6,313 nucleotides of DNA from Rikenellaceae bacterium (GTDB taxonomy: Bacteria; Bacteroidota; Bacteroidia; Bacteroidales; Rikenellaceae), in assembly GCA_021203585.1 (NCBI GenBank), contig JAJQAW010000194.1:2304-8616 (forward strand). Direction: 5' to 3'. Below, one piece after another: positions 1 to 6,313 of this stretch. The position numbers were made by a program, and so were the translations under genes. Every line of letters starts with the position of its first letter. The stretch's first letter is position 1. The notes under the pieces were generated by a model that saw nothing but the letters and a program-made list of their open reading frames with translations, had not been told where the DNA came from and ran no database searches.

Positions 1-1071
1 GTCTACAACCAGTATTCCACGACCATATCTCGATTGGCCAATCCCAATCTGAATTGGGAAAGAACCTACCATTTCAACGCCGGGGTGGACTTGAGGATTT
101 TCGACAACCTGATCAACGGCGCTTTCGAGTTTTACAGCTCGGAGAGCAATGCAGTGAGCCGGGTAACCGTGGGAGAACATTACGTGGTTACGGTAAACGT
201 ACCCATCAACGGCACCCACATTATCAACGAGGGTTTCGAAGCCACCGTACACCTCAATCCTCCCATCCGAAGCAAAGACTTCAACCTGACCGTTTCGATG
301 AACTTCTCGAAAAACTGGAACCGGGTTGCGAAAATACGGGAAACCCTCGATTACAACATCAATACCACCAGCTACCTTAACTGTCAGACCGACCGCATCC
401 TGGAAAAGGGATACGCCGTGGGGGATTTCTGGGCCTACGACTTCCAGGGACTCGATTCGAACGGAACTCCGCTGTTCAACCGAATCAATTACAACACGAC
501 GGACGAAGAACTCTCCTACCTCGATTTCCTGGTTTACGCGGGAAGCCGGCTGCCCAGCATCACTTCCGGAATTACTTTCCGCTTATCCTACAAAAGTTTC
601 GTACTCAATACCCAATTTGCAGCTATACTGGGTCAAACCCAAATGCTCCCCACTCCTTTTACCGATCAACTGGCCTTCGGCTATCTGCCCGACCCGGACG
701 TCAATCTCTCCTGGGAGTTAAACAACCGGTGGCGGTACATCGGCGACGAGCAGTGGACGGTCGTTCCCCGGGTAGGACTCAGTGGCTCTCCGGTCGATCC
801 GTCGGGCATGACCAACTCCCTGATCACCATGTGGGATAGCTCCAGCATCCGACGGGTAAACGGCAATTATCTCCGGTGTAAGAATATTCAATTGAGTTGG
901 TTCGCCCCGAAAAAAATACTGGAAGGATTGGGCATCCAGCGACTGGGTGTATCCCTTTCTACCACAGACGTTTTTGTTCTCAAGAGCCGTAAATTCAAAG
1001 GAATGGACCCGGAGACCGGAACCTCCGTCACTCCGCGCTCCTTTACCTTCGGTCTCGATATCGGTTTTTAA
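1..1071 (+). CDS. SusC/RagA-type TonB-dependent outer-membrane transporter, C-terminal part
   Basis: The frame is open from base 1, so the gene begins upstream; 356 residues of the C-terminal beta-barrel are visible and the plug and TonB box lie outside the window. The segment NPNLNWERTYHFNAGVDL at residues 14-31 matches the SusC signature in which 'NP.L.WE' precedes a barrel strand and a '.N.G.D' turn. Alternating aromatic and polar strands follow, and the protein ends FGLDIGF with a terminal Phe, as expected for the Bam recognition strand of an outer-membrane barrel. SusC proteins import substrates across the outer membrane with energy from TonB, capped by a SusD lipoprotein, which is encoded 17 nt downstream. 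The substrate cannot be read from the barrel, but the protease-family neighbours favour peptides. The ATG-like start reported at base 34 is a TTG inside the gene and is not a real start. The family call is firm; the substrate is inference. Confidence 0.93.
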   Translation, partial: VYNQYSTTISRLANPNLNWERTYHFNAGVDLRIFDNLINGAFEFYSSESNAVSRVTVGEHYVVTVNVPINGTHIINEGFEATVHLNPPIRSKDFNLTVSMNFSKNWNRVAKIRETLDYNINTTSYLNCQTDRILEKGYAVGDFWAYDFQGLDSNGTPLFNRINYNTTDEELSYLDFLVYAGSRLPSITSGITFRLSYKSFVLNTQFAAILGQTQMLPTPFTDQLAFGYLPDPDVNLSWELNNRWRYIGDEQWTVVPRVGLSGSPVDPSGMTNSLITMWDSSSIRRVNGNYLRCKNIQLSWFAPKKILEGLGIQRLGVSLSTTDVFVLKSRKFKGMDPETGTSVTPRSFTFGLDIGF

Positions 1072-1088
1072 TTCCATACCCTGAATCC

Positions 1089-2654
1089 ATGAAAAAATAC
1101 AATTTTATACCGCTGTGGATCGCCACGCTGGGATTGGTTTCCTGTTCCGATTTTCTGGAACCCAAATCGAACAGTGAAATGACTCCCAAAACGGTAGAAC
1201 ATCTCAATGAAATGATCCTGGGAGAGGGTTATCCAAGCCCCACCAACGTGAAACACCTTTTCGGAATGGTGAATATCCTGGACGACGATGTAGCGGGTAC
1301 CTTATTCCCCGGAGCCACAGCCGCCAGTAATCCCTACGCGGACGCCGTGGCGATTCAATCGCTCTTTACCTGGCTGACGGATTATTCCACGCGGATGTAT
1401 GAAGCCGGAAGTAATTATTACGACTGTTATTCCTCATATTACCAGCATCTGAAAGGACCCAACGCGGCCTTGGATATGATCGATCATGTGACGGGAGAAG
1501 ACTGGGAAAAACTTAACGTGATCGGGCAGGCCCACGCCTTGCGGGCATTCCTGTACTTGCAGTTGGCCAACCTTTACGGCAAACCGTACAATTACGATCC
1601 GAACGCGTTGGCCGTACCACTCAAAACGACCGCATCGATCGAGGACCGCGCTTTTCCCCACAATACGGTGGGCCAAGTGTACGAGTTGATCCTCCAAGAC
1701 TTGCATGCGGCCGAAGAAGCTTATACGGAACTGTGGGAAAGCGGCCGGGTTCGGTGGTCGACCGATTACCGCACCAGTTTACCGATGGTACAACTGCTAC
1801 TTTCCCGGGTCTATCTTTATATGGAAGAGTGGTCTCTGGCAGCGGAATATGCCGCAAAGGTCATGGAATACGAGCAATTTTCACTGCTCTCCCTGGCCGG
1901 CATCTTTACCGATCCGGAGAATAACCGGTATTACAATTTCATCAGTTACGCCAATAATCCGGAATGCATCTGGGTCTATGGTTCGGTATCCGATATGGAT
2001 ATCTTTACCAACATCCGGTCTTACACGGAAGATACCGTTCCGAGAAATTATTTTCAGGCCTCCCCTTCGCTGCTTTCCTGCTTCGAAAAAGATGACCTGC
2101 GTTTGATCCATTATATGGTCCAGGAGCCGGAGGAGCGGACCGTCCTGAGGGCTTACGGCAAGTACGCCGTTCAGGCCAACGAGGCCGCTTCACCCCAGGA
2201 AAGCAATCAATTCGGGAATGCCTTTCGCCTGTCCGAAGCCTACCTCAATTATGCCGAAGCCCACGCCATGCTCTACCGAAACGGTCAGCCCTCGAGCGCG
2301 GAGGAAGCTGTAGCGGCATTGAATGAACTGCGCCGGCATCGCTTTACGGAGTATACTGCGCTTACCGCTTTTCCGAGCGCCGAGGTGCTGATCGAATTCG
2401 TTCGCCAGGAACGGCGGCGCGAACTGTGCTGGGAAAGTCACCGGTGGTTCGACCTGCGCCGCTACGGAATGCCGGAAATTACCCATTATTGGGCTCAAAT
2501 CGGTGGGTATTACCGCTATACCCTGACAGCGGAAGATCCGATGTATACCCTGCCCTTGCCGTTCAATATCCTCAATTCCAACAGCGATTTGGTACAGGAT
2601 ATTCCTCTTATCACCGAAAGAACGGGATATTACCAGGGATCCACTATAAATTAA
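1089..2654 (+). CDS. SusD/RagB-family surface lipoprotein, substrate-binding partner of SusC
   Basis: This complete 521-residue protein starts with a lipoprotein signal peptide, and the lipobox LVSC places the lipidated Cys at residue 19, followed by SDFLE, a common SusD start. Family blocks appear in order: the TPR-type helix GQAHALRAFLYLQLANLYG at residues 146-164; the 'tv.qvYe.Il.DL..AeeaY' helix; RLSEAYLNYAEAHA at 380-393 followed by 'ALNELRRHRF'; and the C-terminal signature ERRRELCWESHRWFDLRRYG at 441-460. SusD proteins sit on the cell surface as a lid over the SusC barrel and bind the incoming ligand. The gene lies 17 nt after the SusC stop and 8 nt before the next gene, which implies co-transcription. 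The ATG at 1089 was chosen because it gives the signal peptide directly; no Shine-Dalgarno sequence is evident, as is usual in this phylum. Known SusCD relatives such as RagAB bind peptides; assigning that here is inference. Confidence 0.95.
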   Translation: MKKYNFIPLWIATLGLVSCSDFLEPKSNSEMTPKTVEHLNEMILGEGYPSPTNVKHLFGMVNILDDDVAGTLFPGATAASNPYADAVAIQSLFTWLTDYSTRMYEAGSNYYDCYSSYYQHLKGPNAALDMIDHVTGEDWEKLNVIGQAHALRAFLYLQLANLYGKPYNYDPNALAVPLKTTASIEDRAFPHNTVGQVYELILQDLHAAEEAYTELWESGRVRWSTDYRTSLPMVQLLLSRVYLYMEEWSLAAEYAAKVMEYEQFSLLSLAGIFTDPENNRYYNFISYANNPECIWVYGSVSDMDIFTNIRSYTEDTVPRNYFQASPSLLSCFEKDDLRLIHYMVQEPEERTVLRAYGKYAVQANEAASPQESNQFGNAFRLSEAYLNYAEAHAMLYRNGQPSSAEEAVAALNELRRHRFTEYTALTAFPSAEVLIEFVRQERRRELCWESHRWFDLRRYGMPEITHYWAQIGGYYRYTLTAEDPMYTLPLPFNILNSNSDLVQDIPLITERTGYYQGSTIN

Positions 2655-2662
2655 AACGAACC

Positions 2663-3622
2663 ATGAAAAAATTGTTCCTGCTTTTGCTCACGGGCTTATG
2701 GATACTGGCCGGATGTTCTTCCGAAGAGGAACTCACGCCGAGCGGTTTCGAAAACCTTTCGCGCTTCCAGTTTCCCGAAAATGACGGCCCGGCGGACGAA
2801 CTGTTTTACGAAATCTGGAGGAATGCCGGTCCGACGATCATCTACCAAGCGTGGACCGACGCCGACTTCAACCGGACCTGGGTGGGTTCCAGTGCCATTA
2901 GTTTTTCCTACCGGGCGGATTACTTTTCCGCCGGACAAACCGATCTGTTAAAATGCGCGGAATGGTTGAACGACCGGGTGTTTACCCCTATCAGCGGGGA
3001 GCTGGCCAAAAAAACCTTTCCGCAATACATTTACCTACCCAAAGATTTCCGGCTCGGAATGGCCCGGGAACGGAGCCTGTATTACCTCTATTATTATGCC
3101 ACCCTGGGGGATCTGTTCGATTTCTGGATTGTCAGTCCGGACGAAACGGTATGGAATTACGAATCCCTCGACTCGGCTCGATTCCTGAGCAGTCATCTGA
3201 TTCTTCACTTCTTCGAACAGGCTTACAACCGTGCTCACCTGGATATTCCCGCCGCTTTCGAATCCGGAATGGATTACCAAAGCGGTACGCTGTCCTATTA
3301 CCCGTACGATTCCGATAAGGATAATTATTTCAAAAAGCTGGGATTTGCCGAATATTGCTACATGCGCAGCGGAGCCACCAACGAAGCATTGGGAGAATTT
3401 TACGGTCAGGCTTCGGGGGCAGCTTACGTCCGGGGAAAGCGGGATTTTATAGCCTACATCAGCAGTATGCTGTATTACCTGGATTTCGACGGCCATTACG
3501 CGGATTATCCCTTTATCATCGAACGGAAAAATGTCCTCAAAGCCTGGCTTCTGGAGGAGCACGGAATCGATATGGATTTGATCACCCAAACCGTTCACTG
3601 CGTGGACCTTTTGCCCGGATAA
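2663..3622 (+). CDS. SIAM-like lipoprotein (putative zinc metallohydrolase family) with altered HExxH
   Basis: The 319-residue protein begins MKKLFLLLLTG and has lipobox LAGC with Cys at residue 18. The open frame extends upstream to 2426, inside the SusD gene, but the ATG at 2663 is the credible start because it gives the signal peptide and lies 8 nt after the SusD stop. Layout and spacing resemble the 'substrate import-associated zinc metallohydrolase lipoprotein' family, found next to TonB/SusCD systems: an N-terminal domain with FPQYIYL (119-125), the metal-site helix, a later 'NExxxE' block and a C-terminal helix IIERKNVLKAWLLEEHGIDMD (285-305, in two parts). The usual HEFxHxxxQ helix reads HLILHFFEQ at 178-186, so both His ligands (178, 182) and the Gln remain while the catalytic Glu is Leu. 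NEALGE (240-245) keeps the downstream Glu that may be the third ligand. The family assignment rests on remembered motifs, not a search. It probably acts at the outer membrane beside SusD, perhaps without hydrolysis. Confidence 0.68.
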   Translation: MKKLFLLLLTGLWILAGCSSEEELTPSGFENLSRFQFPENDGPADELFYEIWRNAGPTIIYQAWTDADFNRTWVGSSAISFSYRADYFSAGQTDLLKCAEWLNDRVFTPISGELAKKTFPQYIYLPKDFRLGMARERSLYYLYYYATLGDLFDFWIVSPDETVWNYESLDSARFLSSHLILHFFEQAYNRAHLDIPAAFESGMDYQSGTLSYYPYDSDKDNYFKKLGFAEYCYMRSGATNEALGEFYGQASGAAYVRGKRDFIAYISSMLYYLDFDGHYADYPFIIERKNVLKAWLLEEHGIDMDLITQTVHCVDLLPG

Positions 3623-3687
3623 GGCGGTTAGGAAGGAGCACACCGGCTGCAGCGACGGTTCCGGTAAGCCCGGATTCGGCCAAACAC

Positions 3688-3699
3688 CTTTCCGGAAAG
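3688..3699. repeat. 12-bp perfect palindrome CTTTCCGGAAAG
   Basis: The sequence equals its own reverse complement, with no spacer. It could be an operator half-site pair or chance; a palindrome of this length is expected about once or twice in a window of this size, though it is less expected inside this short gap. It lies 66 nt after the SIAM-like stop codon. No regulator is visible nearby. Confidence 0.3.
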
Positions 3700-3733
3700 T
3701 CCGTCGATTACACGGTCTATTAACACGGTTGGC

Positions 3734-3768
3734 AAAAAAGATTTTCAGGACCGGAAACCTTCTTTTTT
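3734..3768 (+). terminator. Possible weak intrinsic terminator after the SusCD-SIAM unit
   Basis: AAAAAAGA (3734-3741) can pair with TCTTTTTT (3761-3768), with a second short pairing TTTC/GAAA inside, giving an interrupted A/T-rich stem whose descending arm is a run of six Ts. A competing fold pairs GACCG (3749-3753) with CGGTC (3769-3773). The stem lacks the strong G/C core of a typical intrinsic terminator, so support comes mainly from its position 112 nt after the SIAM-like stop codon and before the next transcription unit. It could work in both directions because the A and T runs are symmetric. Confidence 0.3.
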
Positions 3769-3863
3769 CGGTCATTCCTGTTTAGTCCGAATAACCGGAT
3801 TCTTTTTACCAACACTCCTACACGGACAGGCCGTAACACCGGCCATTCATCAATTCAATCCAA

Positions 3864-3893
3864 AAAAAATAGTGTTATCAATGAAAAAATAGT
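3864..3893 (+). repeat. Two copies of AAAAAATAGT, 20 nt apart, straddling the ATG
   Basis: The 10-nt word occurs at 3864-3873 and again at 3884-3893, exactly 20 nt apart. The first copy is the end of an A8 run in the leader; the second directly follows the ATG at 3881 and holds the A6 run where the reading frame is off by one base. Low-complexity A runs make such repeats less surprising, but the position at the start codon is notable. Confidence 0.55.
3881..3892 (+). other. Start-codon frameshift site at an A6 run
   Basis: ATG (3881-3883) reads AAA AAA TAG and stops. The S8 frame, one base back, reads AAA ATA GTC ATC CTT and encodes a clean hydrophobic signal-peptide core, but it has no ATG or GTG upstream in frame within the gap. 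The TTG at 3925 is downstream of that core and would remove it. Gaining one A, by mutation, polymerase slippage or correction of a sequencing error, or a -1 ribosomal slip on the A run, would join the two. Confidence 0.75.
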
Positions 3894-5043
3894 CATCCTT
3901 CTCTCCGCCCTGTGGTTTTGCGGTTTGGGGTGGGCACAGCCCCTTCAACCCGCTGCCGCACCGGCTCCCGAACCCGGCTGGCACCTGAAATCCTTCGATA
4001 CGGAGAGCGTATACGGTGCGGAAGTAACGCAGGCCTACGAATACCTGGCCGGGCGCAAACCGCTTCGCACGGTGACCGTAGCCCTGATCGGCCCCGGAAT
4101 CGATGTGGAACACGAAGCCCTGGCCGGCTCGATTTGGACCAACCCCCGGGAAGAAGCCAACGGACTGGATAACGACCAAAACGGCTACCCGGGAGATTTG
4201 CACGGATGGAATTTTCTGGGTTATGGAATAGACGGGGTTCTCGAGCGGGTGTGTCGGTTTGGCGACCGGGAATTCCTCCGACTCACCGAGAAATACGGAA
4301 CTCTGCTCTCCAACGGCACAGAGTTCTATCGGTACGATCCACACGCCGGAAAATTCCTGCCGGTCCCGGCTTCGGAAGATCGGGAGGAATACGATTATTA
4401 CCGGTATGTGGTGCTGCCCGAATCTCCGTTGGGAAAATCCCATCAAGGCGGATTGATTATGCATTATGTGCGGGCCAATTTGCTGGATGAATTCGACCGG
4501 CAGCTGAAAGAACGTTTTCCCGATCAGAAAATCGGAACAGCGGAATTTAACTCCCTGGCCGATCCGGAAAACGACGACGAACTGCGGCAAATGGGCATCG
4601 TATTTACCGGCATCGCCTTTCAATTCGCACCCTCCGGCGATTGGGAAGAGGTCAAGCATACCCTGCGGGAAGTACAACCGGCCATGATGGAGGAAAGTTA
4701 CCGTACCGAATGGGAGCGTATGCCCCGCAACGAACGGGAATGGATCGGCGACGACCCGCTGGATATCGATCAAAAAGGTTACGGCAACTCGGAACTATTG
4801 AGTGAAAATGCGGGCGAGGGAACCCTGTATGCCGGTATTATCGGGGCCGCCCGGGATAACGAAACGGGCATGAAAGGGATAGCCGATAGCGTCCGAATCA
4901 TGACCCTGCGGATCGAAGCCGATGCGGCAGGTGAACCGTATCTCAAGGATATGGCCCTGGCAATCCGTTATGCGGTCGACAACGGGGCCGATATCATCCA
5001 GTTCAATCCGAGCAATACGTTGTATCCGCCCGGACAGGGACTA

Positions 5044-5046
5044 TGA
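5044..5046 (+). other. In-frame TGA at the conserved Trp position of the S8 homologue
   Basis: The reading frame gives PGQGL, stop, VDQALRYADSQGVLV. In related S8 peptidases this block reads like 'K.WVD.A.RYA.SKGVL', so the stop falls at the expected Trp. TGG to TGA is a single G-to-A change. The other Trp codons of this gene are TGG and every gene end seen here is TAA, so reading TGA as Trp by an altered genetic code is unlikely. Confidence 0.8.
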
Positions 5047-5600
5047 GTGGATCAGGCGCTCCGGTATGCCGATTCGCAGGGCGTATTGGTCATCTTGCCG
5101 GTTGCCGATTATGCCCTGGACCTGGACCGGACCCCGATGTACCCTAATCGCAACCTGGCCGATGGAGTTCTGGAAAATATCCTGACCGTGGCCGCTTCGG
5201 ACAGCTCGAGAAATCCGCTGCCCGAAAGTAATTACGGTGCGGTTTCACTGGATTTGTATGCTCCGGGAGTTAATATTTTTTCCTCCTATACGGGCGATAC
5301 CTACCGCCTGGCCAGCGGTTCCCGGGTAGCCGCGTCGGTAGTCAGCGGGATTGCCGCGCTGCTCAAAAGCTATTATCCGGAACTGACTCCCGCTCAAATC
5401 CGTTCTTTATTGATCGAGAACGTTACCCGCAGGGACGATGCAGAGTTGGAAAAACAAGTCAGCATCCTGGTGGACGGCAAAATCGAACGTTCGGCCAACG
5501 ACCTGTTTTTTTACGAAGAATTGTGCCACTCGGGAGGAATCGTGAATGCCTACCAGGCCATCCGGGCGGCAGATGCCCTAACCCGTTCTTTTTAAAGTCC

Positions 5601-6313
5601 ATGAAACAACTCTCTCTTTTGCTGCCGGCCCTGTTATTCTTTCTTTCCGCGCAGGCCGAACCCATTGAAATTCCCTATGAATCGATCGGTGGAAAGATGC
5701 GCGTTGCCGTAGAGATCAACGGGATTCCCGAATTTTTGATTTTCGATACCGGCGGTCAAACGACTTTAACCGGTGCGCTGGCCCGGCAACTGGGACTTCC
5801 CCCGGCCGGAGTACGGAGTGTTACGGATGTCAATTCCGTAACCGCGGAGTACCCGATGGCGCTCGTCGAGCGGTTGTCTTTTCCCGGTTCCGAACAGGGC
5901 ATCTTGCAGGTGCAAGCCTTAATCGTAGAAAGCGATATTTATACCTGCTACGGGGCCGGGGGAATGATCGGCAACGATATTCTCCGGCATTTTCGGATGA
6001 CTATCGATTCGCGGGAGAGCCTGATCACACTCGACCGGACGGAGGCACCGCCGGTCATCGGCTTGCGCCACATGTCCCTATTCGTCGAAGATAACCGCAC
6101 GATGCCGGTCTTCGGGATTTCGCTCTCCGATGGAAATGTGCTGAATGTACTCCTGGATACCGGAGCGGACACCTTTCTGACGCTGAGCGAACAGGATTTC
6201 CACCGATTGGCCGGCGGCAGCTCGTTCGACATTCTGGCACGGGGTATCGGTGCAGGAATCACCGGGATCGGTTCGGTATCCGAGCAGTCCGAAATTTTTC
6301 GAGTCCGGTTTTC
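5601..6313 (+). CDS. Two-lobe periplasmic aspartyl protease (retropepsin/pepsin-like, clan AA), 3' end cut
   Basis: ATG at 5601, 5 nt after the S8 homologue, opens a frame that runs out of the window after 237 codons. The signal peptide MKQLSLLLPALLFFLSAQA is cleaved by signal peptidase I most likely after residue 19, so the enzyme is periplasmic or secreted rather than lipidated. Lobe one carries LIFDTGGQTTL with catalytic Asp49, and the later GGMIGNDILRHF is the hydrophobic-hydrophobic-Gly element that packs behind an aspartyl active site. Lobe two carries VLLDTGADTFLTL with Asp186. Having two DTG motifs in one chain means it need not dimerise as single-lobe retropepsins do. These enzymes cut peptide bonds with a water activated by the paired Asp residues. 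The tight spacing suggests co-transcription, perhaps translational coupling, with the S8 homologue. Its substrate is unknown; trimming imported peptides would fit the SusCD context. The C-terminal residues and any extra domain are outside the window. Confidence 0.88.
   Translation, partial: MKQLSLLLPALLFFLSAQAEPIEIPYESIGGKMRVAVEINGIPEFLIFDTGGQTTLTGALARQLGLPPAGVRSVTDVNSVTAEYPMALVERLSFPGSEQGILQVQALIVESDIYTCYGAGGMIGNDILRHFRMTIDSRESLITLDRTEAPPVIGLRHMSLFVEDNRTMPVFGISLSDGNVLNVLLDTGADTFLTLSEQDFHRLAGGSSFDILARGIGAGITGIGSVSEQSEIFRVRF

Larger units (their letters stand above)
3623..3880 (+). other. 258-nt non-coding gap between the SIAM-like gene and the S8 homologue
   Basis: I see no credible coding sequence in this stretch; frames that cross it on either strand are extensions of antisense or shifted readings of neighbouring genes. 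It holds a 12-bp perfect palindrome (3688-3699), a terminator-like hairpin (3734-3768) and an A-rich leader with an A8 run (3862-3869) just before the ATG at 3881. I looked for a Bacteroidota promoter of the TTTG / TAnnTTTG type and did not find a clear one. All other gene gaps here are 5 to 17 nt, so this is the one place where transcription may stop and restart, dividing the locus into a SusCD-SIAM unit and an S8-aspartyl protease unit. Confidence 0.6.
3881..5595 (+). pseudogene. Subtilisin-like S8 peptidase homologue: catalytic residues replaced, reading frame broken twice
   Basis: Conceptually about 571 residues. ATG at 3881 is followed by AAA AAA TAG; one extra A in the run would give the signal peptide MKKIVILLSALWFCGLGWAQ, joining the frame open to 5043. 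TGA at 5044-5046 then interrupts it, and the same frame resumes to TAA at 5593. The scaffold is that of large Bacteroidota S8 peptidases: LDNDQNGY and LHGWNFLG (4165-4224), a roughly 200-residue insert, REWIGDD (4735-4755), AGIIGAARDN, then APGVNIFSS and VVSGIAALLKSYYPELTPAQ. Active-site positions are changed: DSG is GPG (Asp to Gly at 4090), HGTH is EGTL (His to Glu at 4816), GTSMA is GSRVA (Ser to Arg at 5323), the oxyanion Asn of AGN is Asp (5107), and the substrate-binding SFG is NPS (5005). No lipobox or type IX secretion tail is seen, so a periplasmic site is likely. It ends 5 nt before the aspartyl protease. Either a repurposed pseudoprotease with sequence errors or recent breaks, or a decaying gene; 5047-5595 alone would lack a signal peptide. 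Confidence 0.85.

Noticed and set aside
2426..2662. Upstream extension of the SIAM-like gene into the SusD gene
   Set aside because: The extension lies over the conserved SusD C-terminal coding region and would bury the lipoprotein signal peptide that starts at 2663.
3355..3723. Frame of 122 codons running from the SIAM-like gene into the gap
   Set aside because: Most of it is an out-of-frame reading of the SIAM-like gene; the tail in the gap has no signal peptide, motif or start of its own.
3035..3775. Antisense frame of 246 codons opposite the SIAM-like gene
   Set aside because: The + strand has a signal peptide, lipobox and family-like blocks, while the antisense translation has no recognisable features.
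3850..4773. Long antisense frame of 307 codons opposite the S8 homologue
   Set aside because: It lies fully against a recognisable S8 scaffold, shows no family motifs, and long antisense frames are common opposite genes with this codon use.
5044..5046. TGA as selenocysteine or as Trp under an altered genetic code
   Set aside because: The expected residue is Trp, not Cys or Sec, and Trp is encoded by TGG throughout the window, so a simple nonsense change is the better explanation.
5047..5595. A separate gene starting at the GTG directly after the TGA
   Set aside because: Its sequence is the continuation of the S8 domain in the same frame, with no signal peptide of its own, so it is better explained as the 3' part of an interrupted gene.

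Overview
The window looks like a chromosomal stretch from a member of the Bacteroidota, most likely the order Bacteroidales. It carries an adjacent SusC/SusD outer-membrane import pair, Bacteroidota-style lipoprotein signal peptides, start codons without a clear Shine-Dalgarno sequence, and a large S8 peptidase of the type common in this phylum. The genus cannot be told from these bases. All genes lie on the + strand.

Layout: (1) 1-1071, C-terminal part of a SusC-type TonB-dependent outer-membrane transporter, cut by the window start. (2) 1089-2654, a complete SusD/RagB surface lipoprotein. (3) 2663-3622, a lipoprotein that I read as a divergent 'substrate import-associated zinc metallohydrolase' (SIAM) in which the catalytic Glu of HExxH is replaced by Leu. 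Gaps of 17 and 8 nt suggest these three form one operon. (4) 3623-3880, 258 nt without a gene, holding a weak terminator-like hairpin, a 12-bp palindrome and an A-rich leader. (5) 3881-5595, a subtilisin-like S8 peptidase homologue that is broken as read: the ATG is out of frame by one base at an A6 run, and a TGA replaces a conserved Trp codon at 5044. Its Asp, His and Ser catalytic positions and its oxyanion Asn are all substituted. (6) 5601-6313, a periplasmic two-lobe aspartyl protease with both DTG motifs intact, cut by the window end.

Working model (inference): this is a SusCD locus tied to peptide or protein substrates rather than glycans, since the recognisable accessory genes are protease-family members and no glycoside hydrolase is seen. 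The unusual point is that two of the three protease-family genes appear catalytically dead by substitution at active-site positions while their scaffolds are kept. Either the locus is decaying, or these proteins were repurposed as non-catalytic (for example peptide-binding) partners, with the S8 gene recently broken or miscalled by sequencing. The aspartyl protease is the only protease in view with a complete catalytic motif set.
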